This document shows, one piece after another, positions 38,434 through 47,857 of a stretch of 64,000 nt of DNA (positions are counted from its first letter, which is position 1; every line of letters starts with the position of its first letter). The notes below the pieces were generated by a model. That model was not told the DNA's origin and did no database searches. It worked only from the letters and a program-made list of their open reading frames with translations. Made by a program: the position numbers and the translations under genes. This stretch comes from Nocardioides sp. zg-1230 (GTDB lineage: Bacteria > Actinomycetota > Actinomycetes > Propionibacteriales > Nocardioidaceae): NCBI RefSeq assembly GCF_013155335.1, contig NZ_JABJQZ010000001.1, positions 1,594,835 through 1,658,834 on the forward strand, in the 5' to 3' direction.

Positions 38434-39503
38434 GCACCCTGACCGACCGGGAGACCGGCACCAGCGCACCCACCGGCGACGCGGCGCTGTCGGTGCGTCA
38501 CCTCTGGAAGATCTTCGGCAAGGGCTCGGACTCCATCATCGGCACCCCCGACGCCGAGCTGTCGCGGGCCGATCTCAAGTCGAAGACGGGATGCGTCGTC
38601 GGCGTGAAGGACGTGTCCTTCGAGGTCGCACCCGGTGAGGTGTTCGTGGTGATGGGCCTGTCCGGCTCCGGGAAGTCCACCCTCGTCCGGTGCCTCACCC
38701 GGCTCATCGAACCGACGTCGGGCGAGGTGATCATCGAGGGCGACGACGTCACCAAGGCCAACCAGTCGCAGTTGCGTGAGCTGCGGCGCAACCACGCCTC
38801 GATGGTCTTCCAGCACTTCGGCCTGCTGCCGCACCGGCAGGTGATCGACAACGTGGCCTACGGGTTGGAGATCCGTGGCGTGCCCAAGAAGGAACGACGG
38901 GCCAAGGCGCAGGAGGTGGTCGACCTGGTGGGGCTCTCGGGCTACGAGATGTCCTACCCCGACCAGCTGTCGGGCGGCATGCAGCAGCGCGTCGGGCTGG
39001 CCCGTGCGCTGGCCGGTGACCCCTCCCTCCTGCTCTTCGACGAGCCGTTCTCCGCCCTGGACCCGTTGATCCGGCGGGACATGCAGAACGAGGTGATCCG
39101 GCTCCACCACGAGCTGGGCAAGACGATGGTGTTCATCACCCACGACCTGGCCGAGGCGCTCAAGCTGGGCGACAGGATCCTGATCATGCGCGACGGCGCG
39201 ATCGTCCAGGTCGGGACGCCCGACGAGATCATCGGTGCGCCGGCGGACGACTACGTCCGCGACTTCACCTCCGAGGTGCCGCGCTCGCACGTCCTGACGC
39301 TCAAGTGGGTGATGCACGAGCCGGACGGCGACGCCCTCGACGGGCCCGCCCTGCAGGTCGACCAGGTCGTCCGGGACGCGGCCCGGGTGGTCCTCGACCA
39401 CCAGGGCCCGTGCCGGGTGCTGGACGGCGACAGGCTCGTCGGTGTGGTCGACGACGAGGACATCCTCCGCGTGGTGGTGGCCGAGGAGGAGGCGAAGGCA
39501 TGA
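38430..39503 (+). CDS. proV: Glycine betaine/proline ABC transporter ATP-binding protein
   Basis: 357-aa ATPase with Walker [10 protein letters not shown], the Q-loop [12 protein letters not shown], signature [17 protein letters not shown], Walker [13 protein letters not shown] and the H-loop ITHDLAEAL. The N-terminal extension ([12 protein letters not shown], then [15 protein letters not shown]) is characteristic of ProV/OpuAA. The C-terminal part (about residues 290-357) is shorter than two CBS domains, so osmotic or ligand control by a full CBS pair is doubtful. It overlaps both neighbours by 4 bp. Confidence 0.95.
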   Translation: MSTLTDRETGTSAPTGDAALSVRHLWKIFGKGSDSIIGTPDAELSRADLKSKTGCVVGVKDVSFEVAPGEVFVVMGLSGSGKSTLVRCLTRLIEPTSGEVIIEGDDVTKANQSQLRELRRNHASMVFQHFGLLPHRQVIDNVAYGLEIRGVPKKERRAKAQEVVDLVGLSGYEMSYPDQLSGGMQQRVGLARALAGDPSLLLFDEPFSALDPLIRRDMQNEVIRLHHELGKTMVFITHDLAEALKLGDRILIMRDGAIVQVGTPDEIIGAPADDYVRDFTSEVPRSHVLTLKWVMHEPDGDALDGPALQVDQVVRDAARVVLDHQGPCRVLDGDRLVGVVDDEDILRVVVAEEEAKA

Positions 39504-41539
39504 GCACCGTCCTCGCGCCCCCGCCGCAGCCGGCGGCCACCGAACCGCCCCCGCCTCCCCCCGAGCCGCGGTCCCTGCCCCGCTGGGCCTGGGCCCTGGT
39601 CGTGGTCGGGGTGTGGATCGTCGTGTGGTCCTTCACCAAGGGCCAGGACACGCTCGCGCTCGGTGCCCGTGAGCACACCGACCTGCACAACCAGTTCACC
39701 GAGTTCCGCGACGCCGTCCTCGCGAGCCGCGACACGAACCCGGTCATCCAGTTCACCTACCAGCTCGGCGAGTGGTTCACCACGGCCGTCGAGTGGCTGC
39801 AGCGCATGATCTCGATCCCCGACTTCCCGCGCCCCGTGCCGCAGATCGGCTGGATCGGTGTCACCGCCGTCGCGACCTGGGTCGGACTGGCCGTGGCGGG
39901 TTGGCGGATCGCGCTCCTGGTGGCCGCGTCGTTCTTCTCCTTCGGACTGTTCGGCTATTGGTCGGACTCCATCGACCTGCTGATCGTGACCTTCGTGTCG
40001 GTCAGCGTCGCCATCCTGATCGGCATGCCGCTGGCAGTGCTGCTCGGCACCACCAACCGGGCCGGAGCCTCGGTCCTCAACACAATCCTCGACATCCTCC
40101 AGACGATGCCGTCGTTCGTCTACCTGCTCCCGATCGTGCTGTTCTTCGGCATCGGCGCGAGCGCTGCGGTCGTCTGCACGCTGATCTACGCGCTGCCCCC
40201 GCTCATCCGGATCGCCGGCCACGGCATCCGCTCGGTGTCGGGCATGACCATCGAGGCCACCGACTCGGCCGGGCAGACGAGCTGGCAGCGCCTGCGCAAG
40301 GTGCAGCTGCCGATGGCCCGCAAGACCATCGTGGTGGGGATCAACCAGACGATCATGGCGGCGTTGTCGATGGCCACGATCGCGGCGTACGTCGACGGGC
40401 CGGGCCTCGGCCAGCCGGTGCTCTCGGCGCTGTTCAAGAACGACGTCGGCGGCGCCTTCGTCCCAGGCATGCTGATCGTCGTGATGGCGGTCATGCTCGA
40501 CCGGTCGACCACCGCTGCGAGCGAGGCCTCCGAGAAGGCCGCGCGCGGTGGCATCGACCTGCGCAGGAGGCGGATCGTGCTCGCAGCGGCCGCGGTCCCG
40601 GTCGTGGTGGCGCTGTGGGCCTCGCGCTACTACCCCGACCTGGCTGAGTTCCCGGAGAACGACCTGGGGAGGACGATCGCCGACGCCGTGAACAGGTTCA
40701 CCGACTGGTTCATCGACGTCTTCGGCGGGGTGACCGAGTGGTTCAAGGACCTGATCACCTACGGCTTGCTGAACCCGATGCAGGACCTGCTCGCCGAGTC
40801 GCCGTGGTACGTCTCCGCAGCCGCCATCCTCGCCCTCGCTTTCGTCCTGGGCGGGATGCGGGCGCTGGTCCCGGCCGTCATCTGCGTCGCCGGTATCTGG
40901 TTCTTCGACCTCTGGCACGACGCCATGATCACGCTCAACATGACGCTGGTCGGCACCGTGCTGGTCATGGTGCTGGCGCTGGTGTTCGGGGTCCTGATGG
41001 CCCGGACCAAAGCCGTCGACCTGCTGCTGCGACCGGTGCTGGACGCCGGCCAGACCATCCCGCCGTTCGTCTACCTGATCCCGATCCTGGCGCTCTTCGG
41101 ACCCTCACGGTTCACCGCCATCCTCGCCGGCGTCATCTACGCCGCTCCGGTCGCCATCAAGCTGGTGGCAGACGGGGTCAGCGGTGTCTCCCCGACGACG
41201 GTGGAGGCCTCCCGGTCGACCGGGTCCACGACCTGGCAGGAGATCACCAAGGTGCAGCTGCCGATGGCCCGCGGCTCCCTCGTGCTGGCCGCCAACCAGG
41301 GCCTGCTCTACATGCTGTCGATGGCTGTCATCGGCGGCCTGGTCGGCGCGGGCGCGCTGGGCTACGACATCGTCCTGGGCTTCTCCCGGTCGGAGGAGTG
41401 GGGCAAGGGCGCGTGCGCCGGCCTCACCATCGTCCTCATCGGGATCATGATCGACCGCATCGCACGCGCGGCAGCGGACCAGGACGCCGTCACCCACGAC
41501 CCGACCAAACGCCCCTGGTGGCGGTCCGCGATGGGCTGA
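39500..41539 (+). CDS. proW: Glycine betaine ABC transporter permease, tandem-fused ProW
   Basis: 679-aa permease made of two homologous membrane domains in one chain. The N-terminal half (about residues 110-340) contains [20 protein letters not shown] and the C-terminal half (about 430-660) [20 protein letters not shown], the coupling helices facing the ATPase. A Pro-rich cytoplasmic N-terminus ([17 protein letters not shown]) precedes the first helix. Ordinary ProW has one such domain and forms a homodimer, so this gene encodes the whole channel. ATG 39500 overlaps the proV stop. Confidence 0.92.
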   Translation: MSTVLAPPPQPAATEPPPPPPEPRSLPRWAWALVVVGVWIVVWSFTKGQDTLALGAREHTDLHNQFTEFRDAVLASRDTNPVIQFTYQLGEWFTTAVEWLQRMISIPDFPRPVPQIGWIGVTAVATWVGLAVAGWRIALLVAASFFSFGLFGYWSDSIDLLIVTFVSVSVAILIGMPLAVLLGTTNRAGASVLNTILDILQTMPSFVYLLPIVLFFGIGASAAVVCTLIYALPPLIRIAGHGIRSVSGMTIEATDSAGQTSWQRLRKVQLPMARKTIVVGINQTIMAALSMATIAAYVDGPGLGQPVLSALFKNDVGGAFVPGMLIVVMAVMLDRSTTAASEASEKAARGGIDLRRRRIVLAAAAVPVVVALWASRYYPDLAEFPENDLGRTIADAVNRFTDWFIDVFGGVTEWFKDLITYGLLNPMQDLLAESPWYVSAAAILALAFVLGGMRALVPAVICVAGIWFFDLWHDAMITLNMTLVGTVLVMVLALVFGVLMARTKAVDLLLRPVLDAGQTIPPFVYLIPILALFGPSRFTAILAGVIYAAPVAIKLVADGVSGVSPTTVEASRSTGSTTWQEITKVQLPMARGSLVLAANQGLLYMLSMAVIGGLVGAGALGYDIVLGFSRSEEWGKGACAGLTIVLIGIMIDRIARAAADQDAVTHDPTKRPWWRSAMG

Positions 41540-41606
41540 CCGACCGCGACACCCGACTCGGAAACACAAGGAACGCACAACGCACGACGTAGCTGAGGAG
41601 ACCGGA

Positions 41607-42596
41607 ATGCAGAACAGATGGATGCGCGGAGCCCGGGCGGTTGCGGCCGTGGGGTGCCTGGCAGTGGTTGCCGCCTGCGGAGGTGGGTCGATCGATGAGG
41701 AGACCCAGGCCAACGAGGAGCAGGCCGACGCCGCGGGCGGGCAGTGCGACGAGCTCAACATGGCCGTCAATCCGTGGGTCGGCTACGAGGCCAGCGCCTA
41801 CGTCGTGGGCCAGGTCGCCCAGGAGCAGCTCGGGTGCACGGTCAACTACAAGGACCTCAAGGAGGACGTGTCCTGGCAGGGCTTCGGCACGGGCGAGGTC
41901 GACGTGGTCATCGAGGACTGGGGACACCCCGACCTCGAGAAGAAGTTCGTCGCCGAGAAGGGCGGCGACGGCAGCGCCACCGACTTCGGCGAGAACGGCA
42001 ACGTCGGCATCATCGGGTGGTACGTCCCCGGGTGGCTGGCGGAGGAGCACCCGGACATCCTGAGCTACGAGAACCTCAACAAGTACGCCGCGGAGTTCGA
42101 GACGTCGGAGTCCGGCGGGAAGGGTCAGTTCCTCGGCTCGGACCCGTCCTACGTCCAGTTCGACGAGGCGATCATCGACAACCTCGACCTCGACTTCAAG
42201 GTCGTCTTCTCCGGCGGTGAGGCCGCGACGATCACGGCCTTCGAGCAGGCCCAGGACAAGAAGCAGTGGCTCATCGGCTACTTCTGGGAGCCGCAGTACA
42301 TCCATGCCGAGGTCCCGATGGAGCAGGTCGAGCTGCCGGAGTACACCGATGGGTGCCAGGACGACCCGGCCACGGTCGCCTGTGACTACCCGGAGACGCC
42401 ACTGAAGAAGTTCGTCTCCACCGAGTGGTCGGAGTCCGACTCCACCGCCGTCGACCTGGTGAGGAACTTCAGCTGGACGAACGACGACCAGAACCAGGTC
42501 GCGGCGTACATCACCAGCGACAAGATGTCGCCGGAGGACGCAGCGGCAAAGTGGATCGAGGAGAACCAGGACAAGGTCGACGCCTGGATCGGGTAG
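41607..42596 (+). CDS. proX: Glycine betaine-binding lipoprotein of the ABC transporter
   Basis: 329-aa substrate-binding lipoprotein. The signal peptide ends in the lipobox VAAC (Cys about residue 25), then an acidic linker (SIDEETQANEEQADAAG) leads into the OpuAC-type domain: LNMAVNPWVGYEASAYVVGQ, VDVVIEDWGHPDL, GWYVPGWLAEEHPDIL and IGYFWEPQYIHAEVPM. The several Trp residues fit the aromatic box that holds quaternary ammonium ligands. It is the last gene of the betB operon, followed by a hairpin. Confidence 0.94.
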   Translation: MQNRWMRGARAVAAVGCLAVVAACGGGSIDEETQANEEQADAAGGQCDELNMAVNPWVGYEASAYVVGQVAQEQLGCTVNYKDLKEDVSWQGFGTGEVDVVIEDWGHPDLEKKFVAEKGGDGSATDFGENGNVGIIGWYVPGWLAEEHPDILSYENLNKYAAEFETSESGGKGQFLGSDPSYVQFDEAIIDNLDLDFKVVFSGGEAATITAFEQAQDKKQWLIGYFWEPQYIHAEVPMEQVELPEYTDGCQDDPATVACDYPETPLKKFVSTEWSESDSTAVDLVRNFSWTNDDQNQVAAYITSDKMSPEDAAAKWIEENQDKVDAWIG

Positions 42597-42607
42597 GGGG
42601 CAGCGGG

Positions 42608-42636
42608 CCCCGGGCGGCCTTGACACCCGCCCGGGG
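42608..42636 (+). terminator. Hairpin after proX with a -35-like TTGACA in its loop
   Basis: A perfect 10-bp stem CCCCGGGCGG / CCGCCCGGGG has the loop CCTTGACAC. It may end the proX transcript and, on the other hand, carry the -35 element of the BCCT gene (TTGACA 42620-42625; weak -10 CATCGT 17 bases later). Confidence 0.55.
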
Positions 42637-42673
42637 GAGGGCCATCGTACGTTCGTTGCAAGTCACGCACTAG

Positions 42674-42690
42674 GTTGCGCAAGACGCAAC
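42674..42690. promoter_or_regulatory. IclR-type operator before the BCCT transporter gene
   Basis: GTTGCGCAAGACGCAAC has perfect 6-bp arms around 5 bases and lies 16 bp before the ATG, so bound protein would obstruct transcription start or elongation. Confidence 0.7.
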
Positions 42691-42706
42691 CGGATGGGTA
42701 GGCGAC

Positions 42707-44410
42707 ATGGCTCTCAAGGAACCCGTGGGCGAGTCCGTGGTCCCACCTGCAGGGAGGGACGGGCACTTCCCGCTCGACAAGGTGACCTTCGGCGTCGCTG
42801 CCGGCCTGGCGGTCGCGTTCCTCCTCTGGGGCACGATCGACTCCGAGGGGATGGGCGAGACGACGTCCACGATCCTCGGCGAGCTGACGTCGCTGTTCGG
42901 CTGGCTGTTCATCCTCGTCAGCGCGGTGTTCCTGCTCTTCTCCGCCTACCTCGCAATCACCCGCTACGGCAACATCCGGCTCGGTCCCGACGACTCCAAG
43001 CCGGAGTTCTCGACGTTCTCGTGGGTGTCGATGATGTTTGCGACCGGCATGGGCATCGGACTGATGTTCTGGGGGGTCGCCGAGCCGCTGACCTACCTCA
43101 CCGCCACCGACGCGAGCAGCATCCCGCCGGGCCGCGGCGACCCGTCGACCCCCGACAGCGCACGCGTCGCGATGGAGTACGCCTTCTTCCACTGGGGCTT
43201 CCACCCGTGGGCGATGTACAGCGTCATCGGTCTCGCGATCGGCTACTTCGCCTACCGCAAGGGTGCCGGCAACCTCGTCTCCGGGGCCTTCGGGCCGCTC
43301 CTGGGGGCACGCGCCACGCAGGGCCCCGGCAAGGCGATCGACATCATCGCGATCTTCGCCACCCTCTTCGGCTCCGCCACGTCGCTGGGCCTCGGCGCCC
43401 TCCAGATCACGGGCGGCCTCGACGACGTCTTCGGCAGCGGCCAGTCGAGGTGGCTGACCGTCGGGGTCATCGCGGTGCTGACGCTGTGCTTCGTCCTCTC
43501 GGCCGTCACCGGCGTCGAGAAGGGCATCCAGCTGCTCTCCAACGCCAACGCGATCGCCGCGCTCCTGCTCGTCTTCTTCCTCTTCGTGGTCGGGCCGACG
43601 GTGTTCATCCTGAGCACCTTCACCGAGTCGCTGGGCGGCTACCTGACCCACCTGCCCACGATGGCCTTCCGCACCGGAGCCTTCGGGGGCAGTGAGTTCC
43701 TGAGCGCCTGGACGATCTTCTACTGGGCCTGGTGGATCTCCTGGACGCCCTTCGTCGGGATGTTCATCGCCCGCATCTCCAAGGGGCGCACCATCCGGCA
43801 GTTCGTCATCTACGTGATCCTGGTTCCGAGCCTCGTCTCGTTCGTGTGGTTCTCGATCCTGGCCGGCTCCGCCTTCGACCTGCAGCTCTCCGGCGCCAAG
43901 GACCTCGGCGCGGTGCTCGCCGACCAGGGCACCGAGAGCGCGCTGTTCGCGACGCTGAGGGAGTACCCGCTCTCGAGCATCACCGTCGTGCTGGCCGTGT
44001 TCCTCGTGGCGATCTTCTTCATCACCGGCGCCGACTCGGCCTCGATCGTGATGGGCATGCTGAGCCAGCACGGCAAGGAGGAGCCGATGCGCTGGCTCGT
44101 CATCTTCTGGGGCGTCGCGCAGGGCGCGGTGGCGGCCGTGCTGCTGTTCTCCGGTGGGCTGGGCGCACTGCAGACGCTGGTGATCATCGTGGCGGGGCCG
44201 TTCATGCTGGTGATCTGCGCGATGTGCGTGTCCTTGATGAAGTCGCTGCGCGCGGAGCCGTACGAGTCGACGCTCCCGTCGCGCGTGCGCAAGGCCGTGC
44301 TCCACGCCCAGAGGTACGACTCGGTGGAGAACCACTCGGTCGCCCTTGCGGCGCTCGGCGCCGACCCCGACGAGGTCAGCCCGGGCCCCGACGAGGACAA
44401 GCGGGCCTGA
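42707..44410 (+). CDS. BCCT family choline/glycine betaine transporter
   Basis: 567-aa secondary carrier with about 12 membrane helices. BCCT landmarks are MMFATGMGIGLMFWGVAEPL, YAFFHWGFHPWAMYSVIGLA, GSATSLGLGALQITGGLDDV and the Trp-rich IFYWAWWISWTPFVGMFIAR. The glycine-rich GMGIG stretch is the one associated with sodium-coupled BetP-type carriers, while BetT-type proton-coupled carriers differ there; this favours Na+ coupling without proving it. The C-terminus is short (about 35 residues after the last helix), so osmosensing of the BetP kind is less likely. It is a single-gene unit between two hairpins with its own operator. Confidence 0.93.
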   Translation: MALKEPVGESVVPPAGRDGHFPLDKVTFGVAAGLAVAFLLWGTIDSEGMGETTSTILGELTSLFGWLFILVSAVFLLFSAYLAITRYGNIRLGPDDSKPEFSTFSWVSMMFATGMGIGLMFWGVAEPLTYLTATDASSIPPGRGDPSTPDSARVAMEYAFFHWGFHPWAMYSVIGLAIGYFAYRKGAGNLVSGAFGPLLGARATQGPGKAIDIIAIFATLFGSATSLGLGALQITGGLDDVFGSGQSRWLTVGVIAVLTLCFVLSAVTGVEKGIQLLSNANAIAALLLVFFLFVVGPTVFILSTFTESLGGYLTHLPTMAFRTGAFGGSEFLSAWTIFYWAWWISWTPFVGMFIARISKGRTIRQFVIYVILVPSLVSFVWFSILAGSAFDLQLSGAKDLGAVLADQGTESALFATLREYPLSSITVVLAVFLVAIFFITGADSASIVMGMLSQHGKEEPMRWLVIFWGVAQGAVAAVLLFSGGLGALQTLVIIVAGPFMLVICAMCVSLMKSLRAEPYESTLPSRVRKAVLHAQRYDSVENHSVALAALGADPDEVSPGPDEDKRA

Positions 44411-44442
44411 CCCAGCCCGGTCCTCCTCGACCGACCGACCGA

Positions 44443-44478
44443 CCGCCCCCGCGCACCCTTGACAGTGCGCGGGGGCGG
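44443..44478 (+). terminator. Hairpin after the BCCT gene with TTGACA in its loop; promoter of the dimethylglycine dehydrogenase gene
   Basis: A perfect 14-bp stem CCGCCCCCGCGCAC / GTGCGCGGGGGCGG carries the loop CCTTGACA. TTGACA (44459-44464) and TACATT (44484-44489, 19 bases apart) form a candidate promoter. The layout repeats that after proX. Confidence 0.6.
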
Positions 44479-44514
44479 CGGCGTACATTTCAGGAGTCGC
44501 ACATAGCGCAACGA

Positions 44515-44531
44515 GTTGCGTGATACGCAAC
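44515..44531. promoter_or_regulatory. IclR-type operator before the dimethylglycine dehydrogenase operon
   Basis: GTTGCGTGATACGCAAC has perfect 6-bp arms; a further half site CGCAAC lies at 44507-44512. The site is 30 bp before the ATG. Confidence 0.72.
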
Positions 44532-44561
44532 TCATCGAGTCAGCCCGCACAGGAGCCAGCC

Positions 44562-47084
44562 ATGGCAGATGTCCCCGCGACCGCCGGCGTCGTCGTGATC
44601 GGAGCCGGCATCGTCGGCAACAGCCTCGTGCACCACCTCACCCGCCTCGGGTGGAAGGACGTGGTGCAGATCGACAAGGGGGCGCTGCCCAACCCGGGCG
44701 GGTCCACCGGCCACGCGTCCAACTTCATCTTCACCGTCGACCACTCCCGCGAGATCACCGACCTGACCCTCGACTCGGTCGCGCAGTACAAGGAGATGGG
44801 CGTCTTCACCGAGTCCGGCGGCTTCGAGATCGCGCGGACCGAGGAGCGGATGGAGGAGCTGCGGCGACGCATGTCCAGCGCGCGGGCCTGGGGCATCGAG
44901 TCCGAGCTGGTCAGTCCCGCCTTCGTCAAGGAGCGCGTCCCGTTCATCGAGGAGGACCAGTTCATCGGGGCGTTCTGGACCCCCGGGGTGGGCGTGGTCG
45001 ACTCGCTGCGCGCCGGCACCATCATGCGCGAGCGGGCGCTCGCGACGGGCGAGCTCACGGTGGTCCCGACGGTCGAGGTCGTCGGGCTCGACACCGAGGA
45101 CGGGCCGCGCGGACGGCGGATCACCCGCGTGCGCACCACCGGCGGCGACATCGAGACCGACACCGTCGTCATCGCGGCGGGCGTGTGGAGCCCCAAGCTC
45201 GGCGACATGGCAGGCGTGAGCATCCCGCTGACGCCGGCGGTGCACCAGATGATCAGCGTGGGCCCCTGCCCGCAGCTGGCGGAGAAGGAGGGGGAGATCT
45301 CCTTCCCGATCGTCCGCGACATGGACACCTTCTGCTACGAGCGCCAGCACGGCGCCGACATGGAGGTCGGCTCCTACGCCCACCGGGCGATCCTCCACGA
45401 GCCCGAGGACATCCCCTCGATCGAGCAGGCCAAGCTGTCGCCGACCGAGATGCCCTTCACCTCCGACGACTTCGACCCCCAGCTCGAGCAGGCCTACGAG
45501 CTGATGCCCGAGCTGCTCGGAGCCGAGGGCGCGGAGATGCGCTACGCCATCAACGGCCTGCTGTCCCTGACCTGCGACGGCAACCCGATCCTGGGCGAGA
45601 GCGAGGTCGCCGGCCTCTGGACCGCCGCCGCGGTGTGGATCAAGGAGGGACCCGGCGTCGGGCGAGCGGTCGCGGAGTGGATGACCCACGGCCACTCCGA
45701 GATCGACCTGCACCACAGCGACATCGCGCGCTTCCACCAGCACCAGAAGCGTCGCGAGCACACCCGCCTGCGCACGACCGAGTCCTTCATCAAGACCTAC
45801 GGCATCGTCCACCCCGGCGAGCAGTACGAGTCCGACCGCGACCAGCGGCTCTCCCCGATGCACGACTCCCAGGCCAAGCTCGGCGCCGTCTTCTTCGAGA
45901 CCGCCGGTTGGGAGCGGCCCTTCTGGTACGAGTCCAACGCACCGCTGCTCGAGCAGTACGGCGACGCCGTGATGCCGCGCGAGCACGAGTGGGACTCCCG
46001 GTGGTGGAGCGCGATCATCAACGCCGAGCACCTCCGCATGCGCGAGGCCGCGGCGGTCATCGACCTGTCCGCCTTCTGCATCTTCGACATCACCGGCCCG
46101 GGCGCCCTCGACGCGGTCCAGCGCACGTGCGTGGCGCAGTGCGACGTCGCGGTCGGCAAGGTGATCTACACGCCGGTGCTCGACCCCAAGGGCGGCTTCC
46201 GCTCCGACCTCACCGTGATGCGGCTCGGCGACGACCACTTCCGCGTGGTGACCGGCGGCGCCCACGGCATGGCCGACCGCGCCTGGTTCTCCGGGCACCT
46301 TCCCGAGGACGGTGCCACCACGTTGATCGACCTCACCGACGACGTGTCCACGATCGGTGTCTGGGGTCCGCGGGCGCGCGACATCGTCTCCTCGCTGACC
46401 TCCGACGACGTCTCCGACGCCGGGTTCGGCTTCCTGACCTGTCGCGAGGCCGACCTCGGCGGCGTCCCGGTGCTGGCCTCGCGCATCTCGTACGTCGGCG
46501 AGCTCGGCTGGGAGCTCTACGTGCCGATGGGTCGGGCGGCCGAGCTGTGGGAGGCGTTGCTCGACGCGGGCGCCCCGCACGGCGCCGTACCCGCCGGCAT
46601 CGGGGTCTACGGGACGACCGGCCGCATCGAGAAGGGCTACCGGGCCTACGGCGCCGAGCTCGACTCCGAGCGGACCATCGTGGAGGCCGGCATGCAACGG
46701 CCCAAGGTCAAGGCCGCCGACTTCGTCGGCAAGGAGGCCTACCTCGCCCAGCGCGAGGCTGCCCCGGCGGCGGTGCTGTGCACTCTCACCGTCGACGACC
46801 ACACGTCGGCGTCGGGCATGAAGCGCTACATGCTCGGCGGCGAGCCGATCCTGACCCGCGACGGCGGCACGCTCACCGACGGGCACGGTCACCACCCCTA
46901 CGTCACGAGCGCCGGGTCGGCGCCCTCCCTCGGCAAGCACGTGCTGATGGCCTACCTCCCGCCCGAAGAGGCGGTGATCGGCAACGAGCTCGCCGTGTCC
47001 TACATGGAGGAGCTCTACCCCGTGACCGTCGGCTCGATCGATGCGACACCCCTCTTCGACCCGTCCAACGAGCGGATCAGGTGA
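44562..47084 (+). CDS. Dimethylglycine/sarcosine dehydrogenase-like flavoprotein with GcvT domain
   Basis: 840-aa bifunctional enzyme. The N-terminal DAO-type FAD domain starts VVVIGAGIVGNSLVHHLTRL, and STGHASNFIF sits where related enzymes bind FAD covalently through His. From about residue 460 follows a folate-binding GcvT-like half (LRMREAAAVIDLSAFCIFDI, SYVGELGWELYVPMGRAAEL, GTTGRIEKGYRAYGAELDSE) that passes the removed methyl as 5,10-methylene-THF. It should oxidise dimethylglycine and perhaps sarcosine. ATG 44562 with AGGAG six bases upstream is preferred over GTG 44520, which lies in the operator. The ETF genes overlap its 3' end. Confidence 0.88.
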   Translation: MADVPATAGVVVIGAGIVGNSLVHHLTRLGWKDVVQIDKGALPNPGGSTGHASNFIFTVDHSREITDLTLDSVAQYKEMGVFTESGGFEIARTEERMEELRRRMSSARAWGIESELVSPAFVKERVPFIEEDQFIGAFWTPGVGVVDSLRAGTIMRERALATGELTVVPTVEVVGLDTEDGPRGRRITRVRTTGGDIETDTVVIAAGVWSPKLGDMAGVSIPLTPAVHQMISVGPCPQLAEKEGEISFPIVRDMDTFCYERQHGADMEVGSYAHRAILHEPEDIPSIEQAKLSPTEMPFTSDDFDPQLEQAYELMPELLGAEGAEMRYAINGLLSLTCDGNPILGESEVAGLWTAAAVWIKEGPGVGRAVAEWMTHGHSEIDLHHSDIARFHQHQKRREHTRLRTTESFIKTYGIVHPGEQYESDRDQRLSPMHDSQAKLGAVFFETAGWERPFWYESNAPLLEQYGDAVMPREHEWDSRWWSAIINAEHLRMREAAAVIDLSAFCIFDITGPGALDAVQRTCVAQCDVAVGKVIYTPVLDPKGGFRSDLTVMRLGDDHFRVVTGGAHGMADRAWFSGHLPEDGATTLIDLTDDVSTIGVWGPRARDIVSSLTSDDVSDAGFGFLTCREADLGGVPVLASRISYVGELGWELYVPMGRAAELWEALLDAGAPHGAVPAGIGVYGTTGRIEKGYRAYGAELDSERTIVEAGMQRPKVKAADFVGKEAYLAQREAAPAAVLCTLTVDDHTSASGMKRYMLGGEPILTRDGGTLTDGHGHHPYVTSAGSAPSLGKHVLMAYLPPEEAVIGNELAVSYMEELYPVTVGSIDATPLFDPSNERIR

Positions 47085-47857
47085 TGGTGAACCCGCTCGT
47101 CTGCGTCAAACGGGTCGTCGACTCGTCCAGCGAGGTCGTCCTCACCGAGGACGGCCAGGGCGTCGACGGCCGCTTCGCCGGCTTCACCACCAGCGCCCAC
47201 GAGGAGTGCGCCGTCGAGCTCGCGGTGCGGATCGCCGCCGACCAGGGTGGCGGGGCCACCGTGGTGACGCTCGGCGACGCCGACGCGGTCGAGCAGCTGC
47301 GCTCGGCGCTCGCCGTCGGCTGCACGGCGGCCACCCACGTCCTCGCCGACGCCCAGGCGTTCGGGCCCGCCGACGTCGCGCGCGAGCTCGCGGTCGTGGT
47401 CCGCGACCACGAGGCTGCCGGCACCCCGCACGAGCTGGTGCTGCTCGGCAACGACGCCGCCGACAGCGGCGACCACCAGGTCGGGATCCGGCTGGCCCAC
47501 GAGCTCGGCTGGCCGGTCGTCAACGGCGTCAGCACGGTATCGGTGGCCGACGGGGTGGTGACCGCCAGCGGCGCCGGACCCGTCGGGCACGAGACCTACC
47601 GGGTGCCGCTGCCCGCCGTCGTCACCGTGCTCGAGGGCGGTGTCGAGCCGCGGTACCCGACGGTGCCGGGCCGGATGAAGGCCAAGAAGGCGCCGGTCGA
47701 GGAGCGGCAGCCGGCCGCGGAGCCGGCCGGGCCCTCTCGCGTGCGCCTCGTCCTCCCGCCGCCGTCGCCCTCGACGGTGGAGGTGCTCGGCGAGGGCGCC
47801 GCCGCCGCTCCCGCAGTGGTCGACCTCTTCGAGCGACTGGGGGTGCTGGCCCGATGA
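47084..47857 (+). CDS. etfB: Electron transfer flavoprotein beta subunit
   Basis: 257-aa ETF beta subunit: MVNPLVCVKRVVDSSSEVVL, SAHEECAVELAVRIAAD, GATVVTLGDADAVEQLRSAL, HELVLLGNDAADSGDHQVGI and the late PTVPGRMKAKKAPVEE. It is more divergent than the housekeeping FixA, consistent with a dedicated partner of the dehydrogenase before it. The start overlaps the dehydrogenase stop (TGATG), and etfA overlaps the 3' end, so all three should be made in fixed ratio. Confidence 0.9.
   Translation: MVNPLVCVKRVVDSSSEVVLTEDGQGVDGRFAGFTTSAHEECAVELAVRIAADQGGGATVVTLGDADAVEQLRSALAVGCTAATHVLADAQAFGPADVARELAVVVRDHEAAGTPHELVLLGNDAADSGDHQVGIRLAHELGWPVVNGVSTVSVADGVVTASGAGPVGHETYRVPLPAVVTVLEGGVEPRYPTVPGRMKAKKAPVEERQPAAEPAGPSRVRLVLPPPSPSTVEVLGEGAAAAPAVVDLFERLGVLAR

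Noticed and set aside
33934..38469. A 1511-codon open frame on the minus strand across iclR, betB and betA
   Set aside because: It is antisense to three well-supported genes and its translation is a low-complexity Val/Arg/Gly/His mix typical of a GC-rich shadow frame.
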